DNA from: an uncultured Methanomassiliicoccales archaeon
GTDB lineage: Archaea > Thermoplasmatota > Thermoplasmata > SG8-5
NCBI GenBank assembly: GCA_938004075.1
Contig: CALKWP010000112.1
Coordinates: forward strand, 1 to 11,164
Reading direction: 5' to 3'
Length of the DNA: 11,164 nt
The notes under the pieces are model-generated. The model had not been told where the DNA came from, did not search any database, and saw nothing but the letters and a program-made list of their open reading frames with translations. Below, piece after piece: positions 1 to 5,877 of this stretch (within the stretch, counting starts at the first letter, position 1; every line of letters begins with the position of its first letter). The translations under genes were made by a program, and so were the position numbers.

Positions 1-47
1 GACCACCGAGATCTACACTCTTTCCCTACACGACGCTCTTCCGATCT
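1..47 (+). other. Illumina sequencing adapter (non-genomic)
   Basis: These bases match the 3' 47 bases of the Illumina TruSeq universal / P5 read-1 adapter, ending in the well-known GCTCTTCCGATCT. They are a library artefact left on the contig end, not archaeal DNA. Genomic sequence starts at base 48. The adapter also supplies a false in-frame TAG to the minus-strand gene that runs off this edge. Confidence 0.97.
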
Positions 48-403
48 GCGATGCTCCTCTCCCCGTCGAGAAGCAGCTTCGCAGCCTGCAGCCCGGAACC
101 GGCGATGAGGCGCTGGGCATTCACCGCGCCCATTGTGGCAGGAGTGTCCATGCTGAGCCAACCACCTATATTCTTCGCCTTCTCGACCAATGCGAGATAA
201 TCTTCTGTGTGCACAAGGCTGAGATCGTCATCGGTGGCCGGAATCGGTTCGATGACATCGCATGAGTCCAGCAGCCCGGTCTCTCTAAGAATGTTCACAA
301 ACTCTTTAAACCTGGCTCCGTGAAATGGGTGCCCGGCGCCGAAATCGAACTGGTTCAGTCCCTCGCTGAAATATAGCGGAATGCGTGGCAAATCCAGATT
401 CAC
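48..403 (-). CDS. AcuC / class I histone deacetylase-like protein, N-terminal fragment
   Basis: This is the N-terminal part (118 codons) of an arginase-fold Zn-dependent deacylase of the AcuC/HDAC class. Family features seen are a short strand with Y11, then D20-F-G-A-G-H-P-F-H28 (the HDAC 'GPGHP.R' loop), and near residue 57 a 'PATDDDLSLVHTEDYL' segment, the typical HxxxY stretch before the catalytic core. Members are normally about 350-400 residues; the catalytic His pair and the Zn ligands lie beyond the contig end, so activity cannot be judged. The start is GTG at 403, five bases after the stop of the upstream small gene, suggesting one transcript. An apparent stop at 26-28 lies in adapter sequence; the last residues, DRKSVV, are adapter-encoded and should be dropped. 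In archaea these enzymes could deacetylate proteins such as Alba, or small molecules; the substrate here is unknown. Confidence 0.85.
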
Positions 404-408
404 CAGAC

Positions 409-648
409 TCAGTAATTCCTGGCCTTTCCCTCGGCCCTGTCTGCCTTTTCCCTAATCTGCCTTGCCTTGGCGCGGAGCTGGCTGATCTCTGCCTCTTTCT
501 TCTGGATTTTTGCGTCAATCTTTGCGGCCTTGGCGCGGAGCTTTGCGGCCTTGGCTCTTGCCTTGGCGTTCTTCTCCATGTTTTTCGCTTCTTTCACGGC
601 CTGCTGTGCCTCGCGCTTCGCCATTTTTGCGTCCTTGAGTTCGTTCAT
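409..648 (-). CDS. Small Lys/Ala-rich helical (coiled-coil) protein
   Basis: This is a 79-residue protein of unknown function from ATG at 648; an upstream in-frame TTG at 657 would add three residues. About 17 Lys, 8 Arg and 20 Ala against 11 acidic residues make it strongly basic and almost certainly helical. The central part repeats a 7-residue unit (LRAKAAK, LRAKARQ) as expected for a coiled coil or an H1-like basic helix. No Pro, no Cys, no signal peptide and no membrane segment are visible. A TATA-like box at 676-686 puts transcription start near 655, so the mRNA leader would be only a few bases, which favours ATG 648. The stop lies five bases before the deacetylase gene, so the two are probably co-transcribed. 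A nucleic-acid-binding or scaffold role is only a guess. The low-complexity composition makes homology inference unreliable, but the promoter, spacing and sustained frame support a real gene. Confidence 0.68.
   Translation of the reverse strand: MNELKDAKMAKREAQQAVKEAKNMEKNAKARAKAAKLRAKAAKIDAKIQKKEAEISQLRAKARQIREKADRAEGKARNY
464..542 (-). repeat. In-frame 63-base and 21-base direct repeats in the Lys/Ala-rich gene
   Basis: The 16-mer GCCTTGGCGCGGAGCT occurs at 464-479 and again at 527-542, offset 63 bases (nine-turn, three-heptad spacing of 21 codons). A related 15-mer, CTTTGCGGCCTTGGC, occurs at 520-534 and 541-555, offset 21 bases (one heptad). Both are in frame and encode Ala-Lys heptads. 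Confidence 0.75.
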
Positions 649-675
649 AAGTACCAAGATGATAATGAATTATGA

Positions 676-686
676 CGATATAATCC
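676..686 (-). promoter_or_regulatory. TATA box for the Lys/Ala-rich protein-deacetylase operon
   Basis: On the minus strand the sequence reads GGATTATATCG, a good archaeal TATA box centred about 32 bases before ATG 648. Archaeal transcription starts about 25 bases downstream of the box, so the leader would be roughly 6-8 bases. The rest of the 649-731 gap holds nothing else that I can recognise. Confidence 0.5.
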
Positions 687-731
687 TTCCGTTAGATGGA
701 GCTACTTTCTGCGGTATTTTTTTCAAAGTTT

Positions 732-2048
732 TCATGCGCCTTTGTTCATGAAATCGCAAATCCTGCGTGTCGCTTCCAGAGTGTTGCCGCAGTATCTCTC
801 CAGGAAGCCGTCAGGCAGGCTCTCATGGAGGGGTATTCCCTCGCTGGCCGCAAGGGCGGCTGCGCCGTCAAAATTGACATAGGATACCCGGAAGCTGAAC
901 TCATCCTTCGGCCTGGAGAATGCCACGCCCGGAACGGCGGCGACATACTTCTCATTGAGTATGGCCTCGCAGAGATCCTTGCTTGTCTTGAAGCCCCGCT
1001 TCTCCAGGTTGTCAGCGATGGGGCTGAAGTCGGGGAAGAGGTAGAAAGCGCCCTCTGGGGGGTGTATCTGGGCTCCCGCCTCTCTGAACATATCCGCGGA
1101 GCGTGTGCTCAGTTCCCGGAATATGCGCCGCACATGCCAGAGATATCTTTCCATCTCAAGGCCGCCCTTGAATGCTGTAACGCCGGCCCACTGGATCGGG
1201 CTGCTTACCGACGTATAGGTTTGGCTGGCGGCATCCGTCATGGCATCCCTCAACCAGTCAAGATTCTCGGGGAAGGTGAATGTACCAAGCCTCCACCCGC
1301 CAGCGGCGCTCCATTTCGAGAGGCCGGAGCTGATGATGGTGCCTTCCGGATAGTACTTGGCGACGGATACATGCTCGCCCTTGTGATGCGTCTGGCCATA
1401 TATCTCGTCCGAGAGCAAGATAACTTCGTACTTCCTTGCCACCGCTGCGATTTCCATGAGCTCATCGGCGGAATACGTCCCGCCATCAGGGTTGCCGGGG
1501 TAGCACATCACGACGATTCTTGGCCGATACGTATCATGCTCGCTCTCGCAGAGTTCGGCAAGCTTTTCAGCGCTCATGTGCCATTTGTCCTCGAAGGATG
1601 TGTTGATGAGCTGGACCTGCCTGCCGATCAGCTGTGCTTGCGGAACATAAGAAACCCAGCATGGAGTCGGAACGACTATCTCACCGTAGAATGAAAGCTG
1701 GAGAAGATACATCAGAATCTTGGAACCGGGGCCAATCAGCACATTGTTCGGGTCCACCCTGACGCCGTCCTTCTGCCAGTGATAATCCGCGACCGCTTTC
1801 CTCAATTCGGGAAGCCCTTTCACGGGAAGGTAGCTTCTCTCGGTTGCATGGAGCTTGAGCGCTTTGACAATGAAATTCGGAACCGGGAACGGCGATTCTC
1901 CGATGCCGAGATTAAGAACCTCTATCCCGCTCCTCTTCATATCTCTGCATCTCTCGTTGAGTGCCAGGGTGGCGGACTCTCCGAGCCCTCTCAGGTTCAG
2001 GTTCAGGCTGACGTGTTTCTGGATGTTCATATTCATCACACCCGACAT
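732..2048 (-). CDS. PLP-dependent aminotransferase, fold type I (class I/II)
   Basis: This 438-residue cytoplasmic enzyme should transfer an amino group between an amino acid and a 2-oxo acid. Fold-type I landmarks are in order: the substrate-loop 'YLPVKGLPELRKA' near residue 73, the 'GPGSK' phosphate-cup entry near 107, N186 in PGNPDGG, D214 and Y217 in SDEIYG (pyridine N and O3' contacts), the Schiff-base lysine K245 in SGLSKW followed by GGWRLG, and R387 in FSFRVSY, the usual alpha-carboxylate-binding arginine. Length is slightly above the usual 390-410. Aspartate aminotransferase-like enzymes are the closest general match, but substrate specificity cannot be read from sequence alone. Start ATG 2048 is chosen as the first Met; ATGs at residues 5 and 7 are alternatives. 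A TATA-like element at 2069-2078 predicts transcription start at or next to ATG 2048, a leaderless mRNA. The NPDG in place of the common NPTG/NPSG is unusual. Confidence 0.92.
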   Translation of the reverse strand: MSGVMNMNIQKHVSLNLNLRGLGESATLALNERCRDMKRSGIEVLNLGIGESPFPVPNFIVKALKLHATERSYLPVKGLPELRKAVADYHWQKDGVRVDPNNVLIGPGSKILMYLLQLSFYGEIVVPTPCWVSYVPQAQLIGRQVQLINTSFEDKWHMSAEKLAELCESEHDTYRPRIVVMCYPGNPDGGTYSADELMEIAAVARKYEVILLSDEIYGQTHHKGEHVSVAKYYPEGTIISSGLSKWSAAGGWRLGTFTFPENLDWLRDAMTDAASQTYTSVSSPIQWAGVTAFKGGLEMERYLWHVRRIFRELSTRSADMFREAGAQIHPPEGAFYLFPDFSPIADNLEKRGFKTSKDLCEAILNEKYVAAVPGVAFSRPKDEFSFRVSYVNFDGAAALAASEGIPLHESLPDGFLERYCGNTLEATRRICDFMNKGA

Positions 2049-2068
2049 CTTTGCGTCGGCCTGATGCT

Positions 2069-2078
2069 GATATTATTC
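2069..2078 (-). promoter_or_regulatory. TATA box of the aminotransferase gene
   Basis: The minus strand reads GAATAATATC, centred about 26 bases upstream of ATG 2048. This spacing fits a leaderless archaeal transcript. It shares the 80-base divergent intergenic region (2049-2128) with the promoter of the plus-strand methylthiotransferase gene. Confidence 0.45.
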
Positions 2079-2100
2079 CCCTTCATTAACGTTTCCTAAT

Positions 2101-2114
2101 AAAAGATATAAACC
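2101..2114 (+). promoter_or_regulatory. TATA box of the tRNA methylthiotransferase gene
   Basis: AAAAGATATAAACC is a strong archaeal TATA box. Its core is centred about 2108, placing transcription start near 2133, essentially on the two candidate start codons ATG 2129 and ATG 2135. No Shine-Dalgarno sequence precedes either, so leaderless translation is likely and the ATG at 2135 is a serious alternative start. Confidence 0.6.
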
Positions 2115-2128
2115 ACTGGCACATCCCA

Positions 2129-3388
2129 ATGCATATGAGAATATTCGTGGAGTCCTATGGATGCGCCCTCAATCGCGGCGAGGCCGGCGAGTTCATCGCC
2201 GGTTTTCAAGGCATGGGCCATGTTCTTTCAGATAATCCAGAAAGCGCGGACTACTGCGTCATATTCACATGCGGCGTCATCGAGACCACGGAACGGCACA
2301 TGTTGAAAAGAATCAGGGAACTTTCGGCAGGTCCGAAAAAGCAATTGATGGTCTGCGGCTGCCTCTCCATCATCTGCCCGGATGAGATTCGGGAGATCGT
2401 CCCGAACGCTATCCTTGTGGGCCCGGCCGGACAGCTGGTGGCATTGAAACACCTGGGTGCCTCTAATTCGGGCTCAATCACGAGCCCGCCAAATTCCATC
2501 GGCATATTGCCAATTGCCACAGGGTGCAAAGGCGCCTGTTCGTACTGCATAACCAGGATGGCAAGGGGAAAATTGACCAGCCGTTCACCCGAAGAACTGG
2601 CCGGGAGACTGCGCACCCTCGTCGGCTGCGGTGCAGTCGAAATACAGCTATGCGCCCAAGATACAGGTGTGTACGGCATGGATCTGGGCCTGGACCTGGC
2701 GGACCTCATCGAATCCTTGGAAGAAGTGGATGGGGATTTCATGCTGCGCATCGGCATGATGAACCCGGCCAGCCTGATCGGGAATCTCGAAAGTACCATC
2801 AGGGCATTTGAGAGCCCGAAGGTCTTCAAATTCCTGCATCTGCCGGTGCAATCCGGCAGCAATGAAATACTGAAAAGGATGAGCCGCAATCACACAGCGG
2901 ATGATTTCCGCAACATCGTGAAAGCATTCCGGGAGAAATTCCCCGGTATGGCGCTTTCGACAGACATGATAATCGGCTTTCCAGGGGAAACCGACGATGA
3001 TTTCCAGAGAAGCATGGACATTGTGAGAGAGACGAAGCCCGACATCATCAATGTGACGCGATTCTCAGCCAGGCCCGGAACCGAAGCCCATAAGATGGGG
3101 GGCAAAGTCCCCGGTTGGAAGGCAAAGGGCCGGTCCAGGGAGATGTCTGCCCTCAGGTTTTCCCTCACTGCAGATAACTATACAGATATGAAAGGAAAAA
3201 TCGTCAAGGCGCTTTCCACGGAACGAAGAATAGCAGGAACCACCTTCCTCAGGACCATTGATTACCGGCCAGTGGTCGTCAAGGGCGAGCTTGAGCTTGG
3301 CCGATGGTACAATCTGAAGATAACCGGCAAGACCAAGACGCATCTGAACGGCAAGATGGAGAACACACCGGTGAAGCCAAAAATCTAG
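2129..3388 (+). CDS. tRNA N6-threonylcarbamoyladenosine-37 methylthiotransferase (MtaB/CDKAL1 type)
   Basis: This 419-residue radical-SAM methylthiotransferase should convert t6A37 to ms2t6A37 in ANN-decoding tRNAs. The N-terminal UPF0004 domain (about 1-110) has the auxiliary cluster cysteines C12 (ESYGCALN), C48 (FTCG) and C78 (CGC). The radical-SAM core follows with C133, C137 and C140 in TGCKGACSYC, which bind the cluster that cleaves S-adenosylmethionine. Later landmarks are LHLPVQSGSNEILKRM and TDMIIGFPGET, both classic for this family. The C-terminal 60 residues form a short beta-rich TRAM-like RNA-binding segment. Length and the 'YGCALN' style fit the archaeal/eukaryal MtaB subgroup rather than bacterial MiaB or RimO. 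The start is ATG 2129 or ATG 2135, only six bases apart; the promoter spacing slightly favours 2135. The thioredoxin-like gene follows after 47 bases but has its own TATA box. No missing catalytic residue is seen. Confidence 0.93.
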   Translation: MHMRIFVESYGCALNRGEAGEFIAGFQGMGHVLSDNPESADYCVIFTCGVIETTERHMLKRIRELSAGPKKQLMVCGCLSIICPDEIREIVPNAILVGPAGQLVALKHLGASNSGSITSPPNSIGILPIATGCKGACSYCITRMARGKLTSRSPEELAGRLRTLVGCGAVEIQLCAQDTGVYGMDLGLDLADLIESLEEVDGDFMLRIGMMNPASLIGNLESTIRAFESPKVFKFLHLPVQSGSNEILKRMSRNHTADDFRNIVKAFREKFPGMALSTDMIIGFPGETDDDFQRSMDIVRETKPDIINVTRFSARPGTEAHKMGGKVPGWKAKGRSREMSALRFSLTADNYTDMKGKIVKALSTERRIAGTTFLRTIDYRPVVVKGELELGRWYNLKITGKTKTHLNGKMENTPVKPKI

Positions 3389-3394
3389 CGTCAA

Positions 3395-3403
3395 GATTAT
3401 ATC
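3395..3403 (+). promoter_or_regulatory. TATA box of the thioredoxin-like gene
   Basis: GATTATATC is centred about 37 bases before ATG 3436, predicting transcription start near 3424 and a leader of about 12 bases. It lies directly after the stop of the methylthiotransferase gene, so the thioredoxin gene can be expressed independently of it. Confidence 0.45.
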
Positions 3404-3435
3404 TGCAGTGCTGCATACACGCATCCCGTGGAAAC

Positions 3436-3819
3436 ATGAGCGAAAAGATAACCGATATCGGACCTGACGACTTCGACGCCCTGATGAAAAGCCAGGGCAA
3501 GCTTCTGGTGGTGGAATTCTATACAACTACCTGTCCGGTATGCGGAGCGATGGCCCCGGTCTACCAGGCGGTCGCTGATGAGCTGGCAGGAAAAGCGAAT
3601 TTCGCAAAGCTCAATGCCCAGAAACACTCTTCCATCGCTACCAGATTCGGCATCATGGGCGTTCCTGTCTTCAAGTTCTTCTGCAACGGCAGGGAAATCG
3701 GCGGAATAGTGGGGCAAACAAATGCGACCGCGCTCGCCAACACGGTCAAGGATTTCATAAGGCATGGGCCCGGCTGCAAGTCAACGGCATTATCATTCGA
3801 GATGGACGGATACGGTTAA
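3436..3819 (+). CDS. Thioredoxin-like protein with CPVC active site
   Basis: This 127-residue cytoplasmic protein has the full thioredoxin fold pattern: a strand LLVVEFYTTT leading to the redox pair C33-P-V-C36, the following helix with P41, and the cis-proline P77 in GIMGVPVFKFF, then the glycine pair 'GREIGGIVG' and the last helix to about residue 109. The active site is CPVC rather than the CGPC of canonical thioredoxin, which usually raises the redox potential or changes partners, so it may act as a thiol-disulfide oxidoreductase, isomerase or peroxiredoxin partner. C83 and C114 are extra cysteines; the last 18 residues (HGPGCKS...) extend past the fold. The reading frame is open from 3304 but the start is set at ATG 3436, because upstream codons overlap the methylthiotransferase gene in another frame and the domain begins here. 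Its stop touches the stop of the convergent JAMM gene. Confidence 0.9.
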   Translation: MSEKITDIGPDDFDALMKSQGKLLVVEFYTTTCPVCGAMAPVYQAVADELAGKANFAKLNAQKHSSIATRFGIMGVPVFKFFCNGREIGGIVGQTNATALANTVKDFIRHGPGCKSTALSFEMDGYG

Positions 3820-4464
3820 TCAAATCGGCGCATGGACCTTCGCTTCCTTTATCAACGCCTTCCTGGGCATCGCATTGAACTCCTCGTCCGTTTCCGCATC
3901 CAGTTCAGACACCCAGAACGCGCCAATTGTGAAATGAAATCCGGTTCCGGAATCCGCGGCGACTATCCCCTCTATCTTGCGCTTATGCCCGTGCCATGTA
4001 TGGAAAGGTTCCTCCGAGTATCTTGTCACGTATCTTCTCTTGTCTATGCTGACCACTATCTCCAGCCAGCGGTCCATCACTTGGAATCCGGCCCGCCCTT
4101 TGTGATATCGGACCTCCCCGTAAAGATACTCCAGGTCGCTCTCGGATAATTCACAGGCGTCCCCCGGGTGAGTGTGATACCCTCCGACCAGCTTCACCCC
4201 CCTGAGCCCGCTCAGCGTGTATAACAGAACCCTGGCCCTCCACCCGGCCTGCCGGTTGCCGTCTGAAACAGATTTGTAGCCCCTGTTTGCGGTCTGTTGG
4301 GGATAGACCGCGCTTATCCGCAGCATCCGCTTGCTTCGCTTCCCCACTTTCCTGGTGGTCATCCTCCCCATGAGAAATCCGCCGCTCTCCCTGGAATATG
4401 TCTCCATCGCGGAGGCGCAGAGGCATTGCAGCGCTCCGGGGTCCAGATATATGTCGGGAAGCAT
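3820..4464 (-). CDS. JAMM/MPN+ family metalloprotease (desampylase-like)
   Basis: This 214-residue protein carries a complete JAMM zinc-protease motif: the catalytic glutamate E26 in RESGGFLMGR, then H97-T-H99-P, six residues, S107, two residues and D110 (HxHPx6SxxD). JAMM proteins cleave isopeptide bonds; in archaea characterised members such as Haloferax HvJAMM1 remove ubiquitin-like SAMP proteins from targets. Conservation of all four zinc or catalytic positions suggests an active enzyme. The core is about 140 residues in small archaeal JAMMs; here there is a basic stretch after E26 (KVGKRSKR, about 40-46) and a C-terminal extension from about 165 onward rich in aromatic and acidic residues, perhaps for substrate choice. 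Start ATG 4464 sits about 26 bases downstream of a TATA-like box, pointing to a leaderless mRNA. The gene converges on the thioredoxin-like gene with no spacer. A role in other isopeptide or peptide cleavage is possible. Confidence 0.87.
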   Translation of the reverse strand: MLPDIYLDPGALQCLCASAMETYSRESGGFLMGRMTTRKVGKRSKRMLRISAVYPQQTANRGYKSVSDGNRQAGWRARVLLYTLSGLRGVKLVGGYHTHPGDACELSESDLEYLYGEVRYHKGRAGFQVMDRWLEIVVSIDKRRYVTRYSEEPFHTWHGHKRKIEGIVAADSGTGFHFTIGAFWVSELDAETDEEFNAMPRKALIKEAKVHAPI

Positions 4465-4485
4465 GAGCGTTAATTGGTTCCCATT

Positions 4486-4493
4486 GTATTAAA
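4486..4493 (-). promoter_or_regulatory. TATA box of the JAMM protease gene
   Basis: The minus strand reads TTTAATAC inside GCGTTTAATACAATGG, centred about 26 bases from ATG 4464. The spacing predicts that transcription starts on the start codon itself, with no leader and no Shine-Dalgarno site. Confidence 0.42.
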
Positions 4494-4503
4494 CGCTTTT
4501 CCT

Positions 4504-4510
4504 GAAAAAT
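4504..4510 (-). terminator. Possible oligo-T terminator after gar1-tfb
   Basis: On the minus strand, about 45 bases past the tfb stop, the sequence reads ATTTTTC. A run of five T residues on the non-template strand is a typical weak archaeal intrinsic termination signal. It lies just before the JAMM promoter and could separate the two transcription units. Confidence 0.3.
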
Positions 4511-4554
4511 ATGGAAGGATTGTGCCGCCCGAAAGCGAGCGACACATTACTTTC

Positions 4555-5454
4555 TCAGAGCTGTATCTCTATTCCAAGGCGCTCGGTGAGTTCCTTGTAC
4601 CTGTTACGTATTGTGACCTCTGTCACGCCCGCAACATCCGCGACCTCGCGCTGTGTTCTGCGCGCGTTGCACTGTATAGATGAGATATATATCGCGGCTG
4701 CGGCGACTCCGGTCGGCCCGCGGCCGGAAGTGAGCTCCTTCTTGGCGGCTTCGTTCAGTATGTCCATCGCCCTTGTCTGAACATCCCCGCTGAGCTTCAG
4801 CTCGCTGCAGAATCTCGATATGTAGTCCTCAGGGCGTGTGGGCATGAGCTTCAGCTTGAGTTCGCGAGTCATGAACCTGTAAGTCCTGCCGATCTCCTTG
4901 CGGCCGACACGGCTTGCGCTGGCAATTTCATCAAGCGTCCTGGGCACGTTGCATTGCCTGCAAGCGCCGTAAAGCGATGCGGCGACGACGCCCTCGATGC
5001 TTCTTCCGCGGATGAGATTCTTGTTGACGGCCTTCCTGTATATCATTGCTGCCGTCTCCCTGACGTTCCTGGGCAGACCCATTCCGGAAGCCATCCTGTC
5101 AAGCTCGCTGAGCGCGAATGCCAGGTTTCTCTCGGTTGCGTTGGAGACCCTTATCCTGCGCTGCCATTTTCTCAGCCTGTAGAGTTGGGCCCTGTTCCTG
5201 GTAGGTATGCTTTTCCCGTAGGAATCCTTGTTCTTCCAGCCGATCTCGGTGCTCAGACCCTTGTCATGTATTGTATAGGTCATCGGCGCCCCGGTCCTGG
5301 CCCGCTTCTCGCCCTGATCGGCGTCAAATGCACGCCACTCGGGTCCCTGGTCAATCAGATTCTCGTCAAGCACCAGTCCGCAGTCCTCACAAACAAGCTC
5401 GCCCCGGTTGTAGTCCCTTATGAGATGCCCGCCCCCGCATTCGGGACACTGCAT
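4555..5454 (-). CDS. tfb: Transcription initiation factor B (TFB, TFIIB homologue)
   Basis: This is the general archaeal transcription factor that bridges TBP-TATA DNA and RNA polymerase. Numbering from ATG 5454, the N-terminal zinc ribbon has a CxxC pair at residues 3 and 6 and a second CxxC pair at 22 and 25. Next comes the B-reader/linker region with GPEWRAF near 37-43 and the conserved 'DKGLSTEIGW' segment. Two cyclin-like repeats follow, about 105-195 and 205-297; the second ends with a helix-turn-helix (VAGVTEVTIRNRYKEL) that reads the BRE element next to the TATA box. The length of 299 is normal. Start: GTG 5457 and ATG 5454 are adjacent in the same frame; ATG is preferred because a GGAAG purine tract sits six bases before it. 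The start overlaps the gar1 stop, so the two are translationally coupled from the gar1 promoter. It is intact and probably the housekeeping TFB, though many archaea carry several. Confidence 0.97.
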   Translation of the reverse strand: MQCPECGGGHLIRDYNRGELVCEDCGLVLDENLIDQGPEWRAFDADQGEKRARTGAPMTYTIHDKGLSTEIGWKNKDSYGKSIPTRNRAQLYRLRKWQRRIRVSNATERNLAFALSELDRMASGMGLPRNVRETAAMIYRKAVNKNLIRGRSIEGVVAASLYGACRQCNVPRTLDEIASASRVGRKEIGRTYRFMTRELKLKLMPTRPEDYISRFCSELKLSGDVQTRAMDILNEAAKKELTSGRGPTGVAAAAIYISSIQCNARRTQREVADVAGVTEVTIRNRYKELTERLGIEIQL

Positions 5455-5834
5455 CACCTCTTCCGTGGCTTCTCTTTTCTTCGGTATTCTTTCACCCCCT
5501 TCTTCATAGGCGGCCCGGAACGGCCCCCGCGTTTCACGAAGGTCCTTCTTCCCGACGATGCTTTTGCTCTGGGTCTTGGCGCGGGCTTCTGCTCCGGGTC
5601 CAAATACAGAGAGGTTCCGAGCAATCCAATGGGGTCCACGTCAGGTTTTTTCCTCACGGATATGTAGGGAGAACCCACAGGTCCGAAGACCCTTGCGACC
5701 CTCCCGACCTCAACACCCCTCTGGTCGAACACCGTCGTGCCCTGTGCGGGCGTTTCCGGCGCCGGGCCAGTGTCCATGCCGAGGAGGATGGTCCCGTCAT
5801 GAATGACGTTTCTCACGGTTCCCAGTTTTTTCAT
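5454..5834 (-). CDS. gar1: H/ACA ribonucleoprotein subunit Gar1
   Basis: Gar1 binds Cbf5 in the box H/ACA RNP and helps substrate loading and release during guide-directed pseudouridylation of rRNA. The 126-residue product has the small six-strand barrel of the family: MKKLGTVRNV at the start, 'VFDQRGVEVGRVARVFGPVG' style core with the signature FGPVGSPYISVR at 50-61. After about residue 80 comes a disordered tail rich in Arg, Lys, Gly and Pro (KRGGRSGPP, then RRKEKPRKR at the very end); many archaeal Gar1 proteins are only 75-100 residues and lack such a tail. Start ATG 5834 has GAGG five bases upstream (5840-5843). The stop TGA overlaps the tfb start (GTGATG), so gar1 and tfb form one operon. 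Gar1-TFB pairing is familiar in Euryarchaeota, which supports both calls. Confidence 0.93.
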   Translation of the reverse strand: MKKLGTVRNVIHDGTILLGMDTGPAPETPAQGTTVFDQRGVEVGRVARVFGPVGSPYISVRKKPDVDPIGLLGTSLYLDPEQKPAPRPRAKASSGRRTFVKRGGRSGPPMKKGVKEYRRKEKPRKR

Positions 5835-5877
5835 GCTGTCCTCATCGTATTTGTAATTATGGACTAAATACTAAGAG

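Noticed and set aside
709..722. Run of seven T on the plus strand as a terminator
   Set aside because: No plus-strand gene precedes it; on the minus strand, where the genes lie, it is an A run.
696..1694. Long plus-strand open frame of 332 codons opposite the aminotransferase
   Set aside because: It is antisense to a gene with an intact PLP-enzyme motif set, has no recognisable domain and no promoter, and its length follows from the GC-biased third positions of the real gene.
3304..3435. Upstream extension of the thioredoxin frame by 44 codons
   Set aside because: These codons mostly overlap the methylthiotransferase gene in another frame, are polar and low in conservation features, and the TATA box at 3395-3403 places transcription start after them.
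4954..5667. Plus-strand frame of 237 codons across tfb and gar1
   Set aside because: It overlaps both well-supported genes on the other strand, and its translation is rich in Pro, Cys and Gly without a domain; it is a shadow frame.
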